NCBI GenBank assembly: GCA_965276715.1
Contig: OZ255622.1
Coordinates: 558,001 to 622,000, forward strand
Length of the DNA stretch: 64,000 bases
From: CAXTPV01 sp965276715
GTDB taxonomy: Bacteria; Pseudomonadota; Alphaproteobacteria; Acetobacterales; Acetobacteraceae
Direction: 5' to 3'
The position numbers and the translations under genes are program-made. This document shows positions 16,167 through 25,055 of the stretch, in pieces. The first letter of the stretch is position 1; each line of letters starts with the position of its first letter. The notes under the pieces are model-generated. The model ran no database searches. It saw nothing but the letters and a program-made list of their open reading frames with translations, and was not told the origin of the DNA.

Positions 16167-17538
16167 ACGCTTCGGCCGCCGCTACAAGACGCTCGACTTC
16201 GTCCGCGGCGCACACTTGGCCCAAGGAAGGCGGTGCAATCCCGGGCCCGAGCAACAGGCATCGAGCCCCGCCGACCGAACCGGCCGTCTCGTCATCGAGC
16301 CGGATCACGGACGACGGACGCAGACAGGCGAGCACGGCCGGATAGAGCGGGTTGCGGGATAGCGGACCGTCGATGATGACATCGCCGCCCGCCTCCAGCA
16401 GATCCAGCGCGACATCGGTCAGCCCCGCGACGTGGAGCGTCGCGAGCGCCGCGCGCGCCTCCGCGTCGAGCCCGTGTGCCGCCACCTCGCCAACCCTGCC
16501 CGGAAACTGCCCGCCCGGGGCCAATGACGGCGTGACCGAAGCGCCTGCCTCCAACGCGCGCTTCAGACCCGCGATTGTCGGCGGCGGCGCGTCCGCTCCG
16601 GCGACCGCCTCGTACTCGCGGCCCCCCATGAAACGGGCGGTCCCCACGACGCCGCCGAAGGCGTCGACATTGCCCAGCATGTCCCGCTCCGGATCGAGCC
16701 TGTCGAGCGGCGTGCCGTTGGCCAGGATCACTGTCCAGGTGCCCGACGAGATCACGCCGAAACGCTCGGTGTCAGCGCGGTGGATCCGATGGCGGAGGTA
16801 GGACGCGTTCGAGTCGTGGATCCCGCACAGGACGAGGCAATCCGCCGGCAAGCCGCACTTCGCGGCAATCGACGGCAGGATGACCCCGAGCGCTTCGTCC
16901 GCCGCCCTCACCGGCGCGAACAGGTCCGCCCATCCCGCGCGCACGGCGCAGGCCGAGAAACTTCCCGCGCCTGGCCACCAGAGGTCGGTGTGACAACCGA
17001 GCGACGTGATCTCGCTCGCCTTCACCCCGCAGAGCACGAATGACCAGTATTGCGGATAGGTCAGGATGCAGGCGACCCGCGCGAACAACGCGGGCGCCGC
17101 GTGCTCCACGAAATGGATCTGCCGCCCGAGATTGAGGCCACCCGGCAGCCTGGGCGAGAAGGTGCGGTCGAACGGATCGCGCAGCCGGTCGTATGCGCCA
17201 TTCCCGCCCAGCGACGGATCCTCGTAGTCCGGCGCCAGCAGCGGACGATCGTCGCCGCCGAGCATCACGCAGGCGGCACCATGAGCGACCGGAACGATCG
17301 CGTCGATCCGGTGCCGATCCGGCAACGCGGCGAGCGTCTCGAACAGCCAGTCACGCAGCCCCTCGAGGTCGAGCTGGCGCACCGGATCACCTGCCACCGC
17401 CGCGTTCGGCCGCCGGACCGACGCCAATGCCGTCCCCGAGCGCGGATCGACCAGCACGATCTTGGCGTTGCTCTTGCCGACATCGAGCACGGCCAGAAGC
17501 CGCCCCGGCGCCCAGGTCCGCGCGCGGCCGTCGATCAT
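16102..17538 (-). CDS. rhaK: FGGY-family carbohydrate kinase, predicted L-rhamnulose kinase
   Basis: The 478-residue kinase starts at ATG 17538, overlapping the rhaQ stop (ATGA). It shows the FGGY/ASKHA pattern: a phosphate-1 loop (LLAVLDVGKSNAKIVLVD) at residues 14-31, CGIHDSNASYL near 232, GVISSGTWTVILAN near 255, and a late DGPLSRNPLYPAVLACL and DDETAGSVGGARCLL region. In Rhizobium leguminosarum the last gene of the rhaRSTPQUK operon encodes such a kinase, needed for L-rhamnulose phosphorylation and for transport. Position and family support the same role here. The C-terminal end overlaps the convergent gene by 65 bases. Confidence 0.85.
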   Translation of the reverse strand: MIDGRARTWAPGRLLAVLDVGKSNAKIVLVDPRSGTALASVRRPNAAVAGDPVRQLDLEGLRDWLFETLAALPDRHRIDAIVPVAHGAACVMLGGDDRPLLAPDYEDPSLGGNGAYDRLRDPFDRTFSPRLPGGLNLGRQIHFVEHAAPALFARVACILTYPQYWSFVLCGVKASEITSLGCHTDLWWPGAGSFSACAVRAGWADLFAPVRAADEALGVILPSIAAKCGLPADCLVLCGIHDSNASYLRHRIHRADTERFGVISSGTWTVILANGTPLDRLDPERDMLGNVDAFGGVVGTARFMGGREYEAVAGADAPPPTIAGLKRALEAGASVTPSLAPGGQFPGRVGEVAAHGLDAEARAALATLHVAGLTDVALDLLEAGGDVIIDGPLSRNPLYPAVLACLRPSSVIRLDDETAGSVGGARCLLLGPGIAPPSLGQVCAADEVERLVAAAEAFTHPSDRDAVRGAPGGRRASR

Positions 17539-18506
17539 CGGCGCCGGACGGCGGCCGGGATCGCCACCACGGCGATCAGCATCGCGCCGGTCACCACCGA
17601 CATCACGATCCCGGGCACGTTGAGCAGACCGAGGCCGAACGTGACCAGCCCGATCAGGATCGCGGCGAGAACGACGCCCGGGATGGTGCCGACGCCGCCC
17701 TCGATCGAGACGCCGCCGAGGATCACCATCGTGATGATCTCGAGTTCCCAGCCTTGCGCGATCGACGGCCGCGTCGAGCCGAGGCGCGATGTGAGCAGCA
17801 CGGCGGCGATGCCCGCGAGCGTCCCGACCCCCACGAAGAGCATCAGGCGCAGCCTCGTGGTCGCGACACCCGACATGCGCGCCGCCTCCGGATTGCTGCC
17901 GGTGGCGACCACGCGCCGGCCGAAGACGGTCCGGTGCAGCAGCACCCCGATCCCGATCGCGAAGACAACGAACACGACCAGCTCGAAGGAAACCGGACCA
18001 TAGACATTCCCCTGTCCGAGCCAGGCGAAGCCACGTGGATACGTCTTCAGCACGCCGTCGCCGAGCACAACGGTGGCGATCCCGCGGAACAGCGTCATGG
18101 TTCCGATCGTGGCCACGATCGACGGGACCCGGCCGGCGGTCACGATCGCTCCGTTGACGACGCCCGCGGCCGTCCCCGTCAGGATGCCGGCCGCGATCAT
18201 CAACGCCATCCCGACATGCGGCGCCAGCAATCCCATGACCACGGACGCGAGCGCGATCGTGCCGCCGACCGACAGATCGATGTCGCCGGCCATGATCAGC
18301 AGCGCCATCCCGAGTGCCACCACCGCCTTCTCGGCGACGCTGACAGTGACATCCGACAGCGTCCAAGGGTCGAGAAAATACGGCGAGGCCAAAGCATTGA
18401 CCGCGAAGTCGATCGCGATCGCGGCGATCAGCAACGTCTCCCAGCGCAACAGCCGGTGCCGCCGCGCGCGCACCCAGGCACCGGTGAGCGGGATCGTGGC
18501 ACTCAC
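17535..18506 (-). CDS. rhaQ: rhamnose ABC transporter permease (second subunit)
   Basis: The 323-residue inner-membrane protein starts at GTG 18506, which shares one base with the rhaP stop (TAGTG). It has about eight to ten hydrophobic helices typical of ribose-type permeases. The family signature ALLIMAGDIDLSVGGTIALASV is near residue 75 and GSNPEAARMSGV is in the cytoplasmic EAA-like loop near 195. The ILGGVSIEGGVGTIPGVVLAAI segment near 265 is the conserved C-terminal glycine-rich motif. It is expected to form the pore with RhaP and be powered by RhaT. Confidence 0.9.
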   Translation of the reverse strand: MSATIPLTGAWVRARRHRLLRWETLLIAAIAIDFAVNALASPYFLDPWTLSDVTVSVAEKAVVALGMALLIMAGDIDLSVGGTIALASVVMGLLAPHVGMALMIAAGILTGTAAGVVNGAIVTAGRVPSIVATIGTMTLFRGIATVVLGDGVLKTYPRGFAWLGQGNVYGPVSFELVVFVVFAIGIGVLLHRTVFGRRVVATGSNPEAARMSGVATTRLRLMLFVGVGTLAGIAAVLLTSRLGSTRPSIAQGWELEIITMVILGGVSIEGGVGTIPGVVLAAILIGLVTFGLGLLNVPGIVMSVVTGAMLIAVVAIPAAVRRR

Positions 18507-19471
18507 TAAGCGTGCTCCAGGATGCGTCGCCGCACCTGCCGCGCACCGCGTGCATTGATCAGCACGGCGCCGGTGATCACCGCGCCGCTGACCGCCATCT
18601 GCAAGAAGGGCGAGATGCCGACCAGCGGCAATGCGTTCTTGATCACGCCGAGGAACAAGGCGCCGAGAACGACGCCACCCACCGTGCCGACGCCACCAAG
18701 TGTCGAGATCCCGCCGATCACGCAGGCCGCGATGACCTGCAGCTCGAAGCCGCCCGCGATGTCGGTGTAGGCAATGGCGAAACGGGCGACCCACAGATAG
18801 CCGCACAAGCCGGCAATGGCGCCCGCGATGGTGAAAGCCATGAACTGGAGCCGAGCGACATCGATACCGGCATAGACGGAGGCGGAGGAATTGCTGCCTG
18901 CGGCATAGAGGTTGCGGCCGGCCACCGTGCTGCGCAGGAAGAACGCGATCACCGCGATGCCCGCGATCGCCGTCCAGGAAAGCATCGTCAGCCCGAGCAT
19001 CCGGTCGCGAACGAATGCCAGGAAGTCGGGCGACATCTGGTTGCTGTTCACCCATTTGCCGCCGGACACGAGATAGACCGACCCGCGATAGACCGAGAGG
19101 GTGCCGAGCGTCACCACGATCGAGGGGACACGAAGCAGCCAGACCACGAGCCCGTTCAGCGCGCCAAGGAACGCGCCGATGGCGACCGACATCGCCAGGA
19201 TCGGAACCATGCCCCAGGCCGGATGCGTTTCGTTGACGAGGCCCACGATCATGCCCGTCAGGGCCAGGTTGGCGGCCACCGAGAGATCGACACCGCGTGT
19301 CAGCAGAACCAGCATCTCTCCGAGTGCCAGCAGGATCAGCAGCGCGGTGTCATCGAGCACGCGGGCCAGATTGGCGGGTTCGATGAAGGCGGGAAACGCC
19401 GGCGCGATCGCCGCGACCAGCAGAAGGTCGAGTGCAAGAAGGCCCGCCTCGCGTGACCTGAGGGCTCTCAT
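18506..19471 (-). CDS. rhaP: rhamnose ABC transporter permease (first subunit)
   Basis: The 321-residue inner-membrane protein starts at ATG 19471, overlapping the rhaT stop as ATGA. It belongs to the ribose/xylose-type permease family: EMLVLLTRGVDLSVAANLAL near residue 52, AAGSNSSASVYAGIDVARLQ near 190 and CVIGGISTLGGVGTVGGVVL near 245. It is paralogous to RhaQ and pairs with it. Overlaps at both ends indicate co-translation in the rha operon. Confidence 0.9.
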   Translation of the reverse strand: MRALRSREAGLLALDLLLVAAIAPAFPAFIEPANLARVLDDTALLILLALGEMLVLLTRGVDLSVAANLALTGMIVGLVNETHPAWGMVPILAMSVAIGAFLGALNGLVVWLLRVPSIVVTLGTLSVYRGSVYLVSGGKWVNSNQMSPDFLAFVRDRMLGLTMLSWTAIAGIAVIAFFLRSTVAGRNLYAAGSNSSASVYAGIDVARLQFMAFTIAGAIAGLCGYLWVARFAIAYTDIAGGFELQVIAACVIGGISTLGGVGTVGGVVLGALFLGVIKNALPLVGISPFLQMAVSGAVITGAVLINARGARQVRRRILEHA

Positions 19472-20961
19472 GCATCCGTCGCGAGACGGATGATCCGCTC
19501 CGGCGTCGCCTCGTCGCGCGACAGCAGGCCCTGCACCCGGCCACGACGCATGACCAGAACACGATCGGACATCCCGAGAATTTCCGGCAATTCGGACGAC
19601 ACCATGATCACGCCCACGCCGCGCGCGACCATGTCGCCCATCAACGCGTGCACCTGCGCCTTGGCACCCACGTCGATACCCTTTGTCGGCTCATCGAGGA
19701 CCAGCACGCGCGGCGACGTCGCGAGCCATTTCGCGATCACGACCTTCTGCTGGTTGCCGCCCGAGAGCTCCTCGACGCGCTGATCGAGGCTAGCCATCCT
19801 GACCCCGAGCGCGCTCGCGTGTTCGGCCGCCTCGACGCGTTCGCGTCCGGCCCGGAGGAAACCCAAACTCGCGAGACGCCCGAGCGACGGCAGTGCGATG
19901 TTGTCCGCGATCGACAGAAGCAGATGCGCACCCTGCATCTGCCGGTCCTCCGGCACGAGGCCGATGCCGTGCGCGATCGCCTCGGCCGCCGAACGGATCG
20001 TCACCGGCGATCCATCCAGCAGGATCCGCCCACCCTCGGCGGCCGCCGTTCCGAACAGCGCCTCCATCACCTCCGACCGCCCGGCGCCGACCAGACCATA
20101 GACACCGAGGATTTCGCCCGCCCGCAGATCGAACGAGACGTCCCGGTACTCGAGACCGCGCCGCAATGCCTCGACCCGCAGTATCTCGCCGCCGATCGGA
20201 ACCGCTCGTTTGGGAAAGATCCGGTCCAGATCGCGGCCGACCATCAGATTGATCAGCCTGTCGCCGGTAACCTCGGCCAGCGCGCCCTGGCCGACGCCGA
20301 TGCCGTCGCGGAACACCGCATAGCGGTCGCACAGCGCGAATACTTCCTCGAACTTGTGCGAGATGAACAGGATCGCGCGTCCCTCGTCGCGCAGACGCCG
20401 AACGATGACGAACAGCTCCTCCGCCTCACGGTGCGACAAGGCGGCGGTGGGTTCGTCCATGATCACAATCCGTGCCTCGTTCGACAACGCGCGTGCGATC
20501 TGCACCAGGTGGCGCTGGGCAACCGACAACCTCCCGAGCACGTCGTCGGGATCGATCGTCGGATCGAGTCCCGCGAGAACCGTCCGCGCACCCGTCCGCA
20601 TCGCACGCCAGTCCACCACGGGGATGCCGAACCGGCGCGTGATCGGACGGTGTTCCACAAAGATGTTCTCGGCCACCGTCAGCGCGTTGAACAGCACCGG
20701 TTCCTGGAAGATCGCGCTGATCCCGAGCGCCCTCGCCCGCTCGCTCGACCCGATCCGCGCGACCCGTCCGTCCAGCCGGACCGTGCCCGCATCCGCCGTG
20801 ACGATGCCGGTGATGATCTTGACCAGCGTCGACTTGCCGGCCCCGTTCTCGCCCAGCAACGCCGTGACCTGTCCAGGATAGAGATCGAGAGTGCCGCTGA
20901 CGAGTGCCTTCACGCCGCCGAACGACTTGGCAATTCCGTCGAGGGACAGGATCGGCAGCAA
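19468..20961 (-). CDS. rhaT: rhamnose ABC transporter ATP-binding protein (double ATPase domain)
   Basis: The 497-residue ATPase has two fused nucleotide-binding domains, as in RbsA and RhaT of rhizobia. The first has Walker A GENGAGKST near residue 37, signature LSVAQRHLVQIA and Walker B IVIMDEPTAAL. The second has a degenerate Walker A (GLVGAGRSE near 287), signature LSGGNQQKVVIAKW and Walker B VLVLDEPTKGID. The frame opens at TTG 20961, four bases after the rhaS stop. This start gives LPILSLDGIAKSFGGVKAL, which matches the usual N-terminus of the family, so I accept the TTG. Confidence 0.92.
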   Translation of the reverse strand: MLPILSLDGIAKSFGGVKALVSGTLDLYPGQVTALLGENGAGKSTLVKIITGIVTADAGTVRLDGRVARIGSSERARALGISAIFQEPVLFNALTVAENIFVEHRPITRRFGIPVVDWRAMRTGARTVLAGLDPTIDPDDVLGRLSVAQRHLVQIARALSNEARIVIMDEPTAALSHREAEELFVIVRRLRDEGRAILFISHKFEEVFALCDRYAVFRDGIGVGQGALAEVTGDRLINLMVGRDLDRIFPKRAVPIGGEILRVEALRRGLEYRDVSFDLRAGEILGVYGLVGAGRSEVMEALFGTAAAEGGRILLDGSPVTIRSAAEAIAHGIGLVPEDRQMQGAHLLLSIADNIALPSLGRLASLGFLRAGRERVEAAEHASALGVRMASLDQRVEELSGGNQQKVVIAKWLATSPRVLVLDEPTKGIDVGAKAQVHALMGDMVARGVGVIMVSSELPEILGMSDRVLVMRRGRVQGLLSRDEATPERIIRLATDA

Positions 20962-20964
20962 TGC

Positions 20965-21954
20965 TCAGAACAGCTTGGCGGCGGCGGCGATGTTCGACGC
21001 GTCGTAGACGGTCGGCTTGCCGAGCGTACCGTTGCCGTCGCCATCGAACGCGATCGCGCCGAGGCGCCCGGCCGCAACCGAGCCGCCGGCGGCGGCCTTG
21101 CCCGCCACCAGCGCGCTCGCGACCTGCACCACCCCGTATCCGAGATCGACCGGGTTCCAGATCGCGAAGCTCTTCATCGTACCGTTCTCGACCGCGCCCG
21201 CGCATTCGCTCGGCAGACCGAGCCCGGTGACGAACACCTTCCCGCGCTTGCCAGCATCGTCGACGGCCTTGGACGCGGCGGTGATCGCAACCGTCGAGAT
21301 CGCGACAATGACCGACAGATCGGGATATTTCTGCAGCAGCGCGGCCGCTTCCCGATACGAGCGGTCGGACAGGTCGTCGCCGTAGACGGTTGCGACGAGA
21401 TCAAGCCCCGGGTGCGATGGGAGGTCGTTCTTGATCGCGACGATCCAGGCATTCTGATTGGTCGAGGTAACGGTCGCCGACAGGATCGCGATCTTGCCCC
21501 GTCCGCCGTTGGCGCTGGCCGCGAGCTGGTTGCAGGCTTCTCCCACCTGCTTGATCGTCGCGTCTTCGAGGTTGAGCAGGCGCCCAGCCTTGCTGATCCC
21601 CGAATCATACGACATCACCTTGATGCCGCGCTGCATGGCGCGTTTGCAGGAGGGCACCAGCGCGTCGGGATCGTTCGCCGAGATGGCGATCGCGTCGACA
21701 TGCTGCGCGATCAGGCTGTCGATGACATCGATCTGCGCCTCGGCCGCCGTATCGGTCGGCCCCGTGAAGATGACGGTGATCCCGCCGCGCTCGCTGGCCG
21801 CCTGATTCGCACCAAGGTGAACGGCGTTGAAGAAGCCGTTGCCGAGCGACTTGGCGACGATGGCGATCCGCGTGCGCGCTGCTCCACGGCCGGTGCGTGG
21901 CATGAGGCCGGCGGCGGACAGGGCGGCACCGGCCGCGAATGTTCTTCTTTTCAC
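20965..21954 (-). CDS. rhaS: rhamnose ABC transporter, periplasmic binding protein
   Basis: This 329-residue exported protein captures rhamnose for RhaTPQ. The start is GTG 21954: AAGGAGG lies 5 bases upstream and would sit inside the coding region if the farther TTG at 21978 were used. The N-terminus KRRTFAAGAALSAAGLMP is a twin-arginine-like or Sec signal. The mature part has the type I periplasmic binding fold (RIAIVAKSLGNGFFNAVHLGA, DAIAISANDPDALVP, GKIAILSATVTSTNQNAWI, VFVTGLGLPSECAGAVENG). It lies 30 bases after rhaR. Confidence 0.9.
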   Translation of the reverse strand: MKRRTFAAGAALSAAGLMPRTGRGAARTRIAIVAKSLGNGFFNAVHLGANQAASERGGITVIFTGPTDTAAEAQIDVIDSLIAQHVDAIAISANDPDALVPSCKRAMQRGIKVMSYDSGISKAGRLLNLEDATIKQVGEACNQLAASANGGRGKIAILSATVTSTNQNAWIVAIKNDLPSHPGLDLVATVYGDDLSDRSYREAAALLQKYPDLSVIVAISTVAITAASKAVDDAGKRGKVFVTGLGLPSECAGAVENGTMKSFAIWNPVDLGYGVVQVASALVAGKAAAGGSVAAGRLGAIAFDGDGNGTLGKPTVYDASNIAAAAKLF

Positions 21955-21984
21955 GCATTCCTCCTTCTGTTGTTGCAAGCCCGG

Positions 21985-22785
21985 TCAAGCCACGTCGCTG
22001 ATCGAGGCGTCCTCCGTCGGCACGACCATTACCTCGATCCCCGCGGAACGAAATTGCTCGATCTCCTCGGGCCGCGCGCCGTCATCGGTGATGATCCGGC
22101 TCAGCTTGGACAGCGCCATGACGATCATCGAGGAGTGTTGGCGAAACTTCCGGCTGTCGGCCAGCACGACGATCTCCGCCGCACTCGCCATCAGCACGCT
22201 CTGGGACCGCGCGATCAGCGGATCGTTCTCCATCATTCCGAAACGGTTCAGGCCGAAACAGGACGTGAGGAACAGCCGGCCGCAGAAATGCCGCGCCGTC
22301 TCGCTCTCGAACGGGCTGAGCACGATCGACTGCTCGCGATAGATCGTGCCGCCAGGCAGCGTGATGCGATTGCGGCTGTTGTTGACCAGATGCATCGCGA
22401 GCGGGAACGAGCTCGTCAGGATGTCGAGTTCCATCGCCTCGAGCAGAACCGCAAGGCAGAAGGTCGTGCTGCCGGCACCGATGACGACGCTGTCCCGGGC
22501 CCTGATCAGCTTGACCGCCTCGCGTGCGATGGCCCGCTTCTGGGCGGCCTGCACGTCCCGGCTGAACACCAGCGGCGTGCCGACCAGATGCGGCTGGTAT
22601 CGCGGTTCGAGCGCCTCGACACCCCCCCGCACCCGGCGGACCTCGCCGCGCTCGGCCATCGAGACGATGTCGCGCCGGATCGTCGCCTCCGACGCCCCCA
22701 GGAGCTCGCACAGGTCGGCCACGCTGACCACCGAGCGCTCCTCGGCGGTCCTGTGGATCAATCTCTGACGCTCACGTTCGAGCAT
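21985..22785 (-). CDS. rhaR: DeoR-family transcriptional regulator of rhamnose catabolism
   Basis: The 266-residue repressor-type protein starts at ATG 22785; the GTG at 22797 has a Shine-Dalgarno-like run directly against it and is less likely. The N-terminal DeoR helix-turn-helix is VADLCELLGASEATIRRDI, residues about 24-42, followed by RVRGGVEAL. The C-terminal sugar-phosphate sensor domain contains SVVIGAGSTTFCLAVLLEA and ELDILTSSFPLAMHLV. In R. leguminosarum RhaR is the negative regulator of the rha operon. A perfect inverted repeat lies 7 bases upstream of this start and could be its autoregulatory operator. Confidence 0.9.
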   Translation of the reverse strand: MLERERQRLIHRTAEERSVVSVADLCELLGASEATIRRDIVSMAERGEVRRVRGGVEALEPRYQPHLVGTPLVFSRDVQAAQKRAIAREAVKLIRARDSVVIGAGSTTFCLAVLLEAMELDILTSSFPLAMHLVNNSRNRITLPGGTIYREQSIVLSPFESETARHFCGRLFLTSCFGLNRFGMMENDPLIARSQSVLMASAAEIVVLADSRKFRQHSSMIVMALSKLSRIITDDGARPEEIEQFRSAGIEVMVVPTEDASISDVA

Positions 22786-22791
22786 GGACGC

Positions 22792-22810
22792 TGACACCCT
22801 CGGCGTGTCA
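22792..22810. promoter_or_regulatory. candidate RhaR operator (TGACAC-N7-GTGTCA)
   Basis: TGACAC at 22792-22797 and GTGTCA at 22805-22810 form a perfect 6-bp inverted repeat separated by 7 bases. It lies between the divergent rhaR and rhaD genes, just upstream of the rhaR ATG. Position suggests an operator or a transcript element for rhaR. That RhaR binds it is inference. I saw no second copy in the remaining 117 bases before rhaD. Confidence 0.4.
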
Positions 22811-22927
22811 CTGGACGGCGCCGAATGCCGTAAGTCAAGCGCAACATGCTGGAAAATGACTGTCCTTGGTTGTCGCTGATCGGTTTTGATTGTATTGCTG
22901 CCTCAGGCCGCCTGTCAGGAACACGCC

Positions 22928-25048
22928 ATGAATCGGATCGGCACCGCCCCGCGTCTCGAGGATCGATGGGACGACGACCAAGCCGCCACCCTCTCGCCCG
23001 AGATGCTGCTGCTCTACCGCTCCAACCTGCTCGGCGCCGACAAGCGGGTCACCAACTACGGCGGCGGCAACACGTCGTCCAAGATCCCGATGACCGATCC
23101 GCTCAGCGGTCAGACCGTCCCGGTCCTGTGGGTCAAGGGATCCGGCGGCGATATCGGCACGATGACGCTCGACGGGTTCGCGACACTCTATCTCGACAAG
23201 CTGCTCCAGGCGCGGTCGCTCTATGCCGGTTCCGAACGCGAGGACGACATGGTCGGCCTCTATCCCCATCTCACCTTCAACCTCAATCCGCGCGCCACCT
23301 CGATCGACACCCCGCTGCACGGGCTGATCCACCATCCGCATGTCGACCACGTGCATCCGGACGCGGTCATCGCCATCGCGGCGTCGGCCGACAGCCAGAG
23401 GCTGACCAGGGAAATCTTCGGCGGTGACATCGGCTGGATCCCGTGGCGCCGGCCCGGTTTCGAACTCGGCCTCTGGCTGCGGCGCTTCGCCGAGGAACAC
23501 CCGGAGGCAAAAGGTGTCGTGCTCGAAGCTCACGGCCTTTTCACCTGGGGCGAGACCCAACGCGAGTGCTACCGGACCACGATCGAAACCATCAACCGCG
23601 CCATCGATTGGCTCGCGCGCAGATCGGCGGGGCCGGCATTCAGTGGCGCCAGGTGCGCTCCACTTCCGCCCTTGGAACGTCGTGCGATCGCCTCTTCGAT
23701 CATGCCGCACCTGCGCGGGCTGCTGGCCGGACGCGAGCACGCGGGAACGGCGCCGACCCGGATCGGCCATTTCGACGATGGCGACGCGGTGCTCGAATTC
23801 GTCTGCTCGCGCGGGCTCGACACGCTCGCCCCGCTCGGCACGTCCTGCCCCGACCATTTCCTGCGCACCAAGATCGCCCCGCTACTGATCACCTTCGACC
23901 CGGCACGCGAGGGCCTCGCCGAACTGCTTCCCCGTCTCGCCCCCGCCCTCTCCGGCTACCGCGCCAACTACAAAGCGTATTACGAGCGCTGCAAACGGCC
24001 GGACTCGCCCAGGATGCGCGATCCGAACGCGGTCGTCACCCTCATCCCCGGCGTCGGCATGTTCACCTTCGCCGCCGACAAGGCGACCGCCAGGATCGCC
24101 GCCGAGTTCTACACCAACGCCATCAACGTGATGCGCGGCGCCTCCAGCGTCTCCACCTATCGCGGCCTGCCCGAGCAGGAAGCCTTCGACATCGAATACT
24201 GGCTGCTTGAGGAAGCCAAATTGCAGCGCATGCCCAAGCCCGGAAGCCTGGCTGGCAAGGTCGCCTTGATCACCGGCGGCGCCGGCGGGATCGGAACCGC
24301 CACCGCGCAGCGTCTCGCCGACGACGGCGCCTGCATCGTGCTCTGCGACATCGATCGCGACGTCCTCGCCGAGGCGCAACGTACGCTCCGTGCCCGCAAC
24401 GGACATGACAGCGTCGTCGGCCTGTGGGCCGACGTGACCGACGAGACTGCCGTCGGCGCGCTCTATGCGGAGGCCGCGATCGCGTTCGGCGGCATCGACA
24501 TCTGCGTCTCCAACGCCGGCATCGCCTCCGCGGCTCCCCTCGAGGACACCAGCCTCGCGCTGTGGAACCGGAACATGTCGATCCTGTCGACCGGCTACTT
24601 TCTCGTCACCCGCGAGGCCTTCCGGACGATGAAGGAGCAGGGCACCGGCGGATCGATCGTGCTCGTCGCCTCGAAGAACGCGATGGTCGCCTCGCCCGGG
24701 GCCGTCGCCTACTGCGTCGCCAAGGCGTCCGAGGTCCATCTCTCACGCTGCCTTGCGCTCGAAGGCGCGCCGCACGGCATCCGCGCCAACGTCGTCAACC
24801 CCGATGCGGTGCTGCGCGGCTCGCGCATCTGGCAAGGCGAATGGGGCGACCAGCGCGCGGCGTCGAACAACACCACGCGCGCGGATCTCGAGCGCGTCTA
24901 TGTCGAGCGCTCGATGCTCAAGCGCGGCGTCTATCCGGAGGACATCGCGCAAGCCATCGCCTTCTTCGCCTCCGAAAGCCACTCCGGCAAATCGACCGGC
25001 AACATCATCAACGTCGATGCCGGCCATGCGCCTTCCTTCAGCCGCTGA
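22928..25048 (+). CDS. rhaD: bifunctional L-rhamnulose-1-phosphate aldolase/lactaldehyde dehydrogenase
   Basis: The 706-residue fusion has a class II aldolase domain in residues about 30-400 (NYGGGNTSSKIP, HGLIHHPHVDHVHPDAVI with zinc-binding histidines, EAHGLFTWGE). A short-chain dehydrogenase domain covers residues about 445-700 (VALITGGAGGIGTATAQRLA, CVSNAGIASAAPLE, AYCVAKAS with catalytic Tyr and Lys). The first cleaves L-rhamnulose-1-phosphate to dihydroxyacetone phosphate and L-lactaldehyde; the second is predicted to act on lactaldehyde. CAGGAA lies 7 bases before ATG 22928. It is divergent from rhaR and followed 7 bases later by rhaI. Confidence 0.93.
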   Translation: MNRIGTAPRLEDRWDDDQAATLSPEMLLLYRSNLLGADKRVTNYGGGNTSSKIPMTDPLSGQTVPVLWVKGSGGDIGTMTLDGFATLYLDKLLQARSLYAGSEREDDMVGLYPHLTFNLNPRATSIDTPLHGLIHHPHVDHVHPDAVIAIAASADSQRLTREIFGGDIGWIPWRRPGFELGLWLRRFAEEHPEAKGVVLEAHGLFTWGETQRECYRTTIETINRAIDWLARRSAGPAFSGARCAPLPPLERRAIASSIMPHLRGLLAGREHAGTAPTRIGHFDDGDAVLEFVCSRGLDTLAPLGTSCPDHFLRTKIAPLLITFDPAREGLAELLPRLAPALSGYRANYKAYYERCKRPDSPRMRDPNAVVTLIPGVGMFTFAADKATARIAAEFYTNAINVMRGASSVSTYRGLPEQEAFDIEYWLLEEAKLQRMPKPGSLAGKVALITGGAGGIGTATAQRLADDGACIVLCDIDRDVLAEAQRTLRARNGHDSVVGLWADVTDETAVGALYAEAAIAFGGIDICVSNAGIASAAPLEDTSLALWNRNMSILSTGYFLVTREAFRTMKEQGTGGSIVLVASKNAMVASPGAVAYCVAKASEVHLSRCLALEGAPHGIRANVVNPDAVLRGSRIWQGEWGDQRAASNNTTRADLERVYVERSMLKRGVYPEDIAQAIAFFASESHSGKSTGNIINVDAGHAPSFSR

Positions 25049-25055
25049 GGATGCG

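Noticed and set aside
19648..22794. Plus-strand open frame of 1048 codons across rhaT, rhaS and rhaR
   Set aside because: Very long but antisense to three recognisable genes, with Arg/Asp/His-rich content and no domain; a GC-content artefact.
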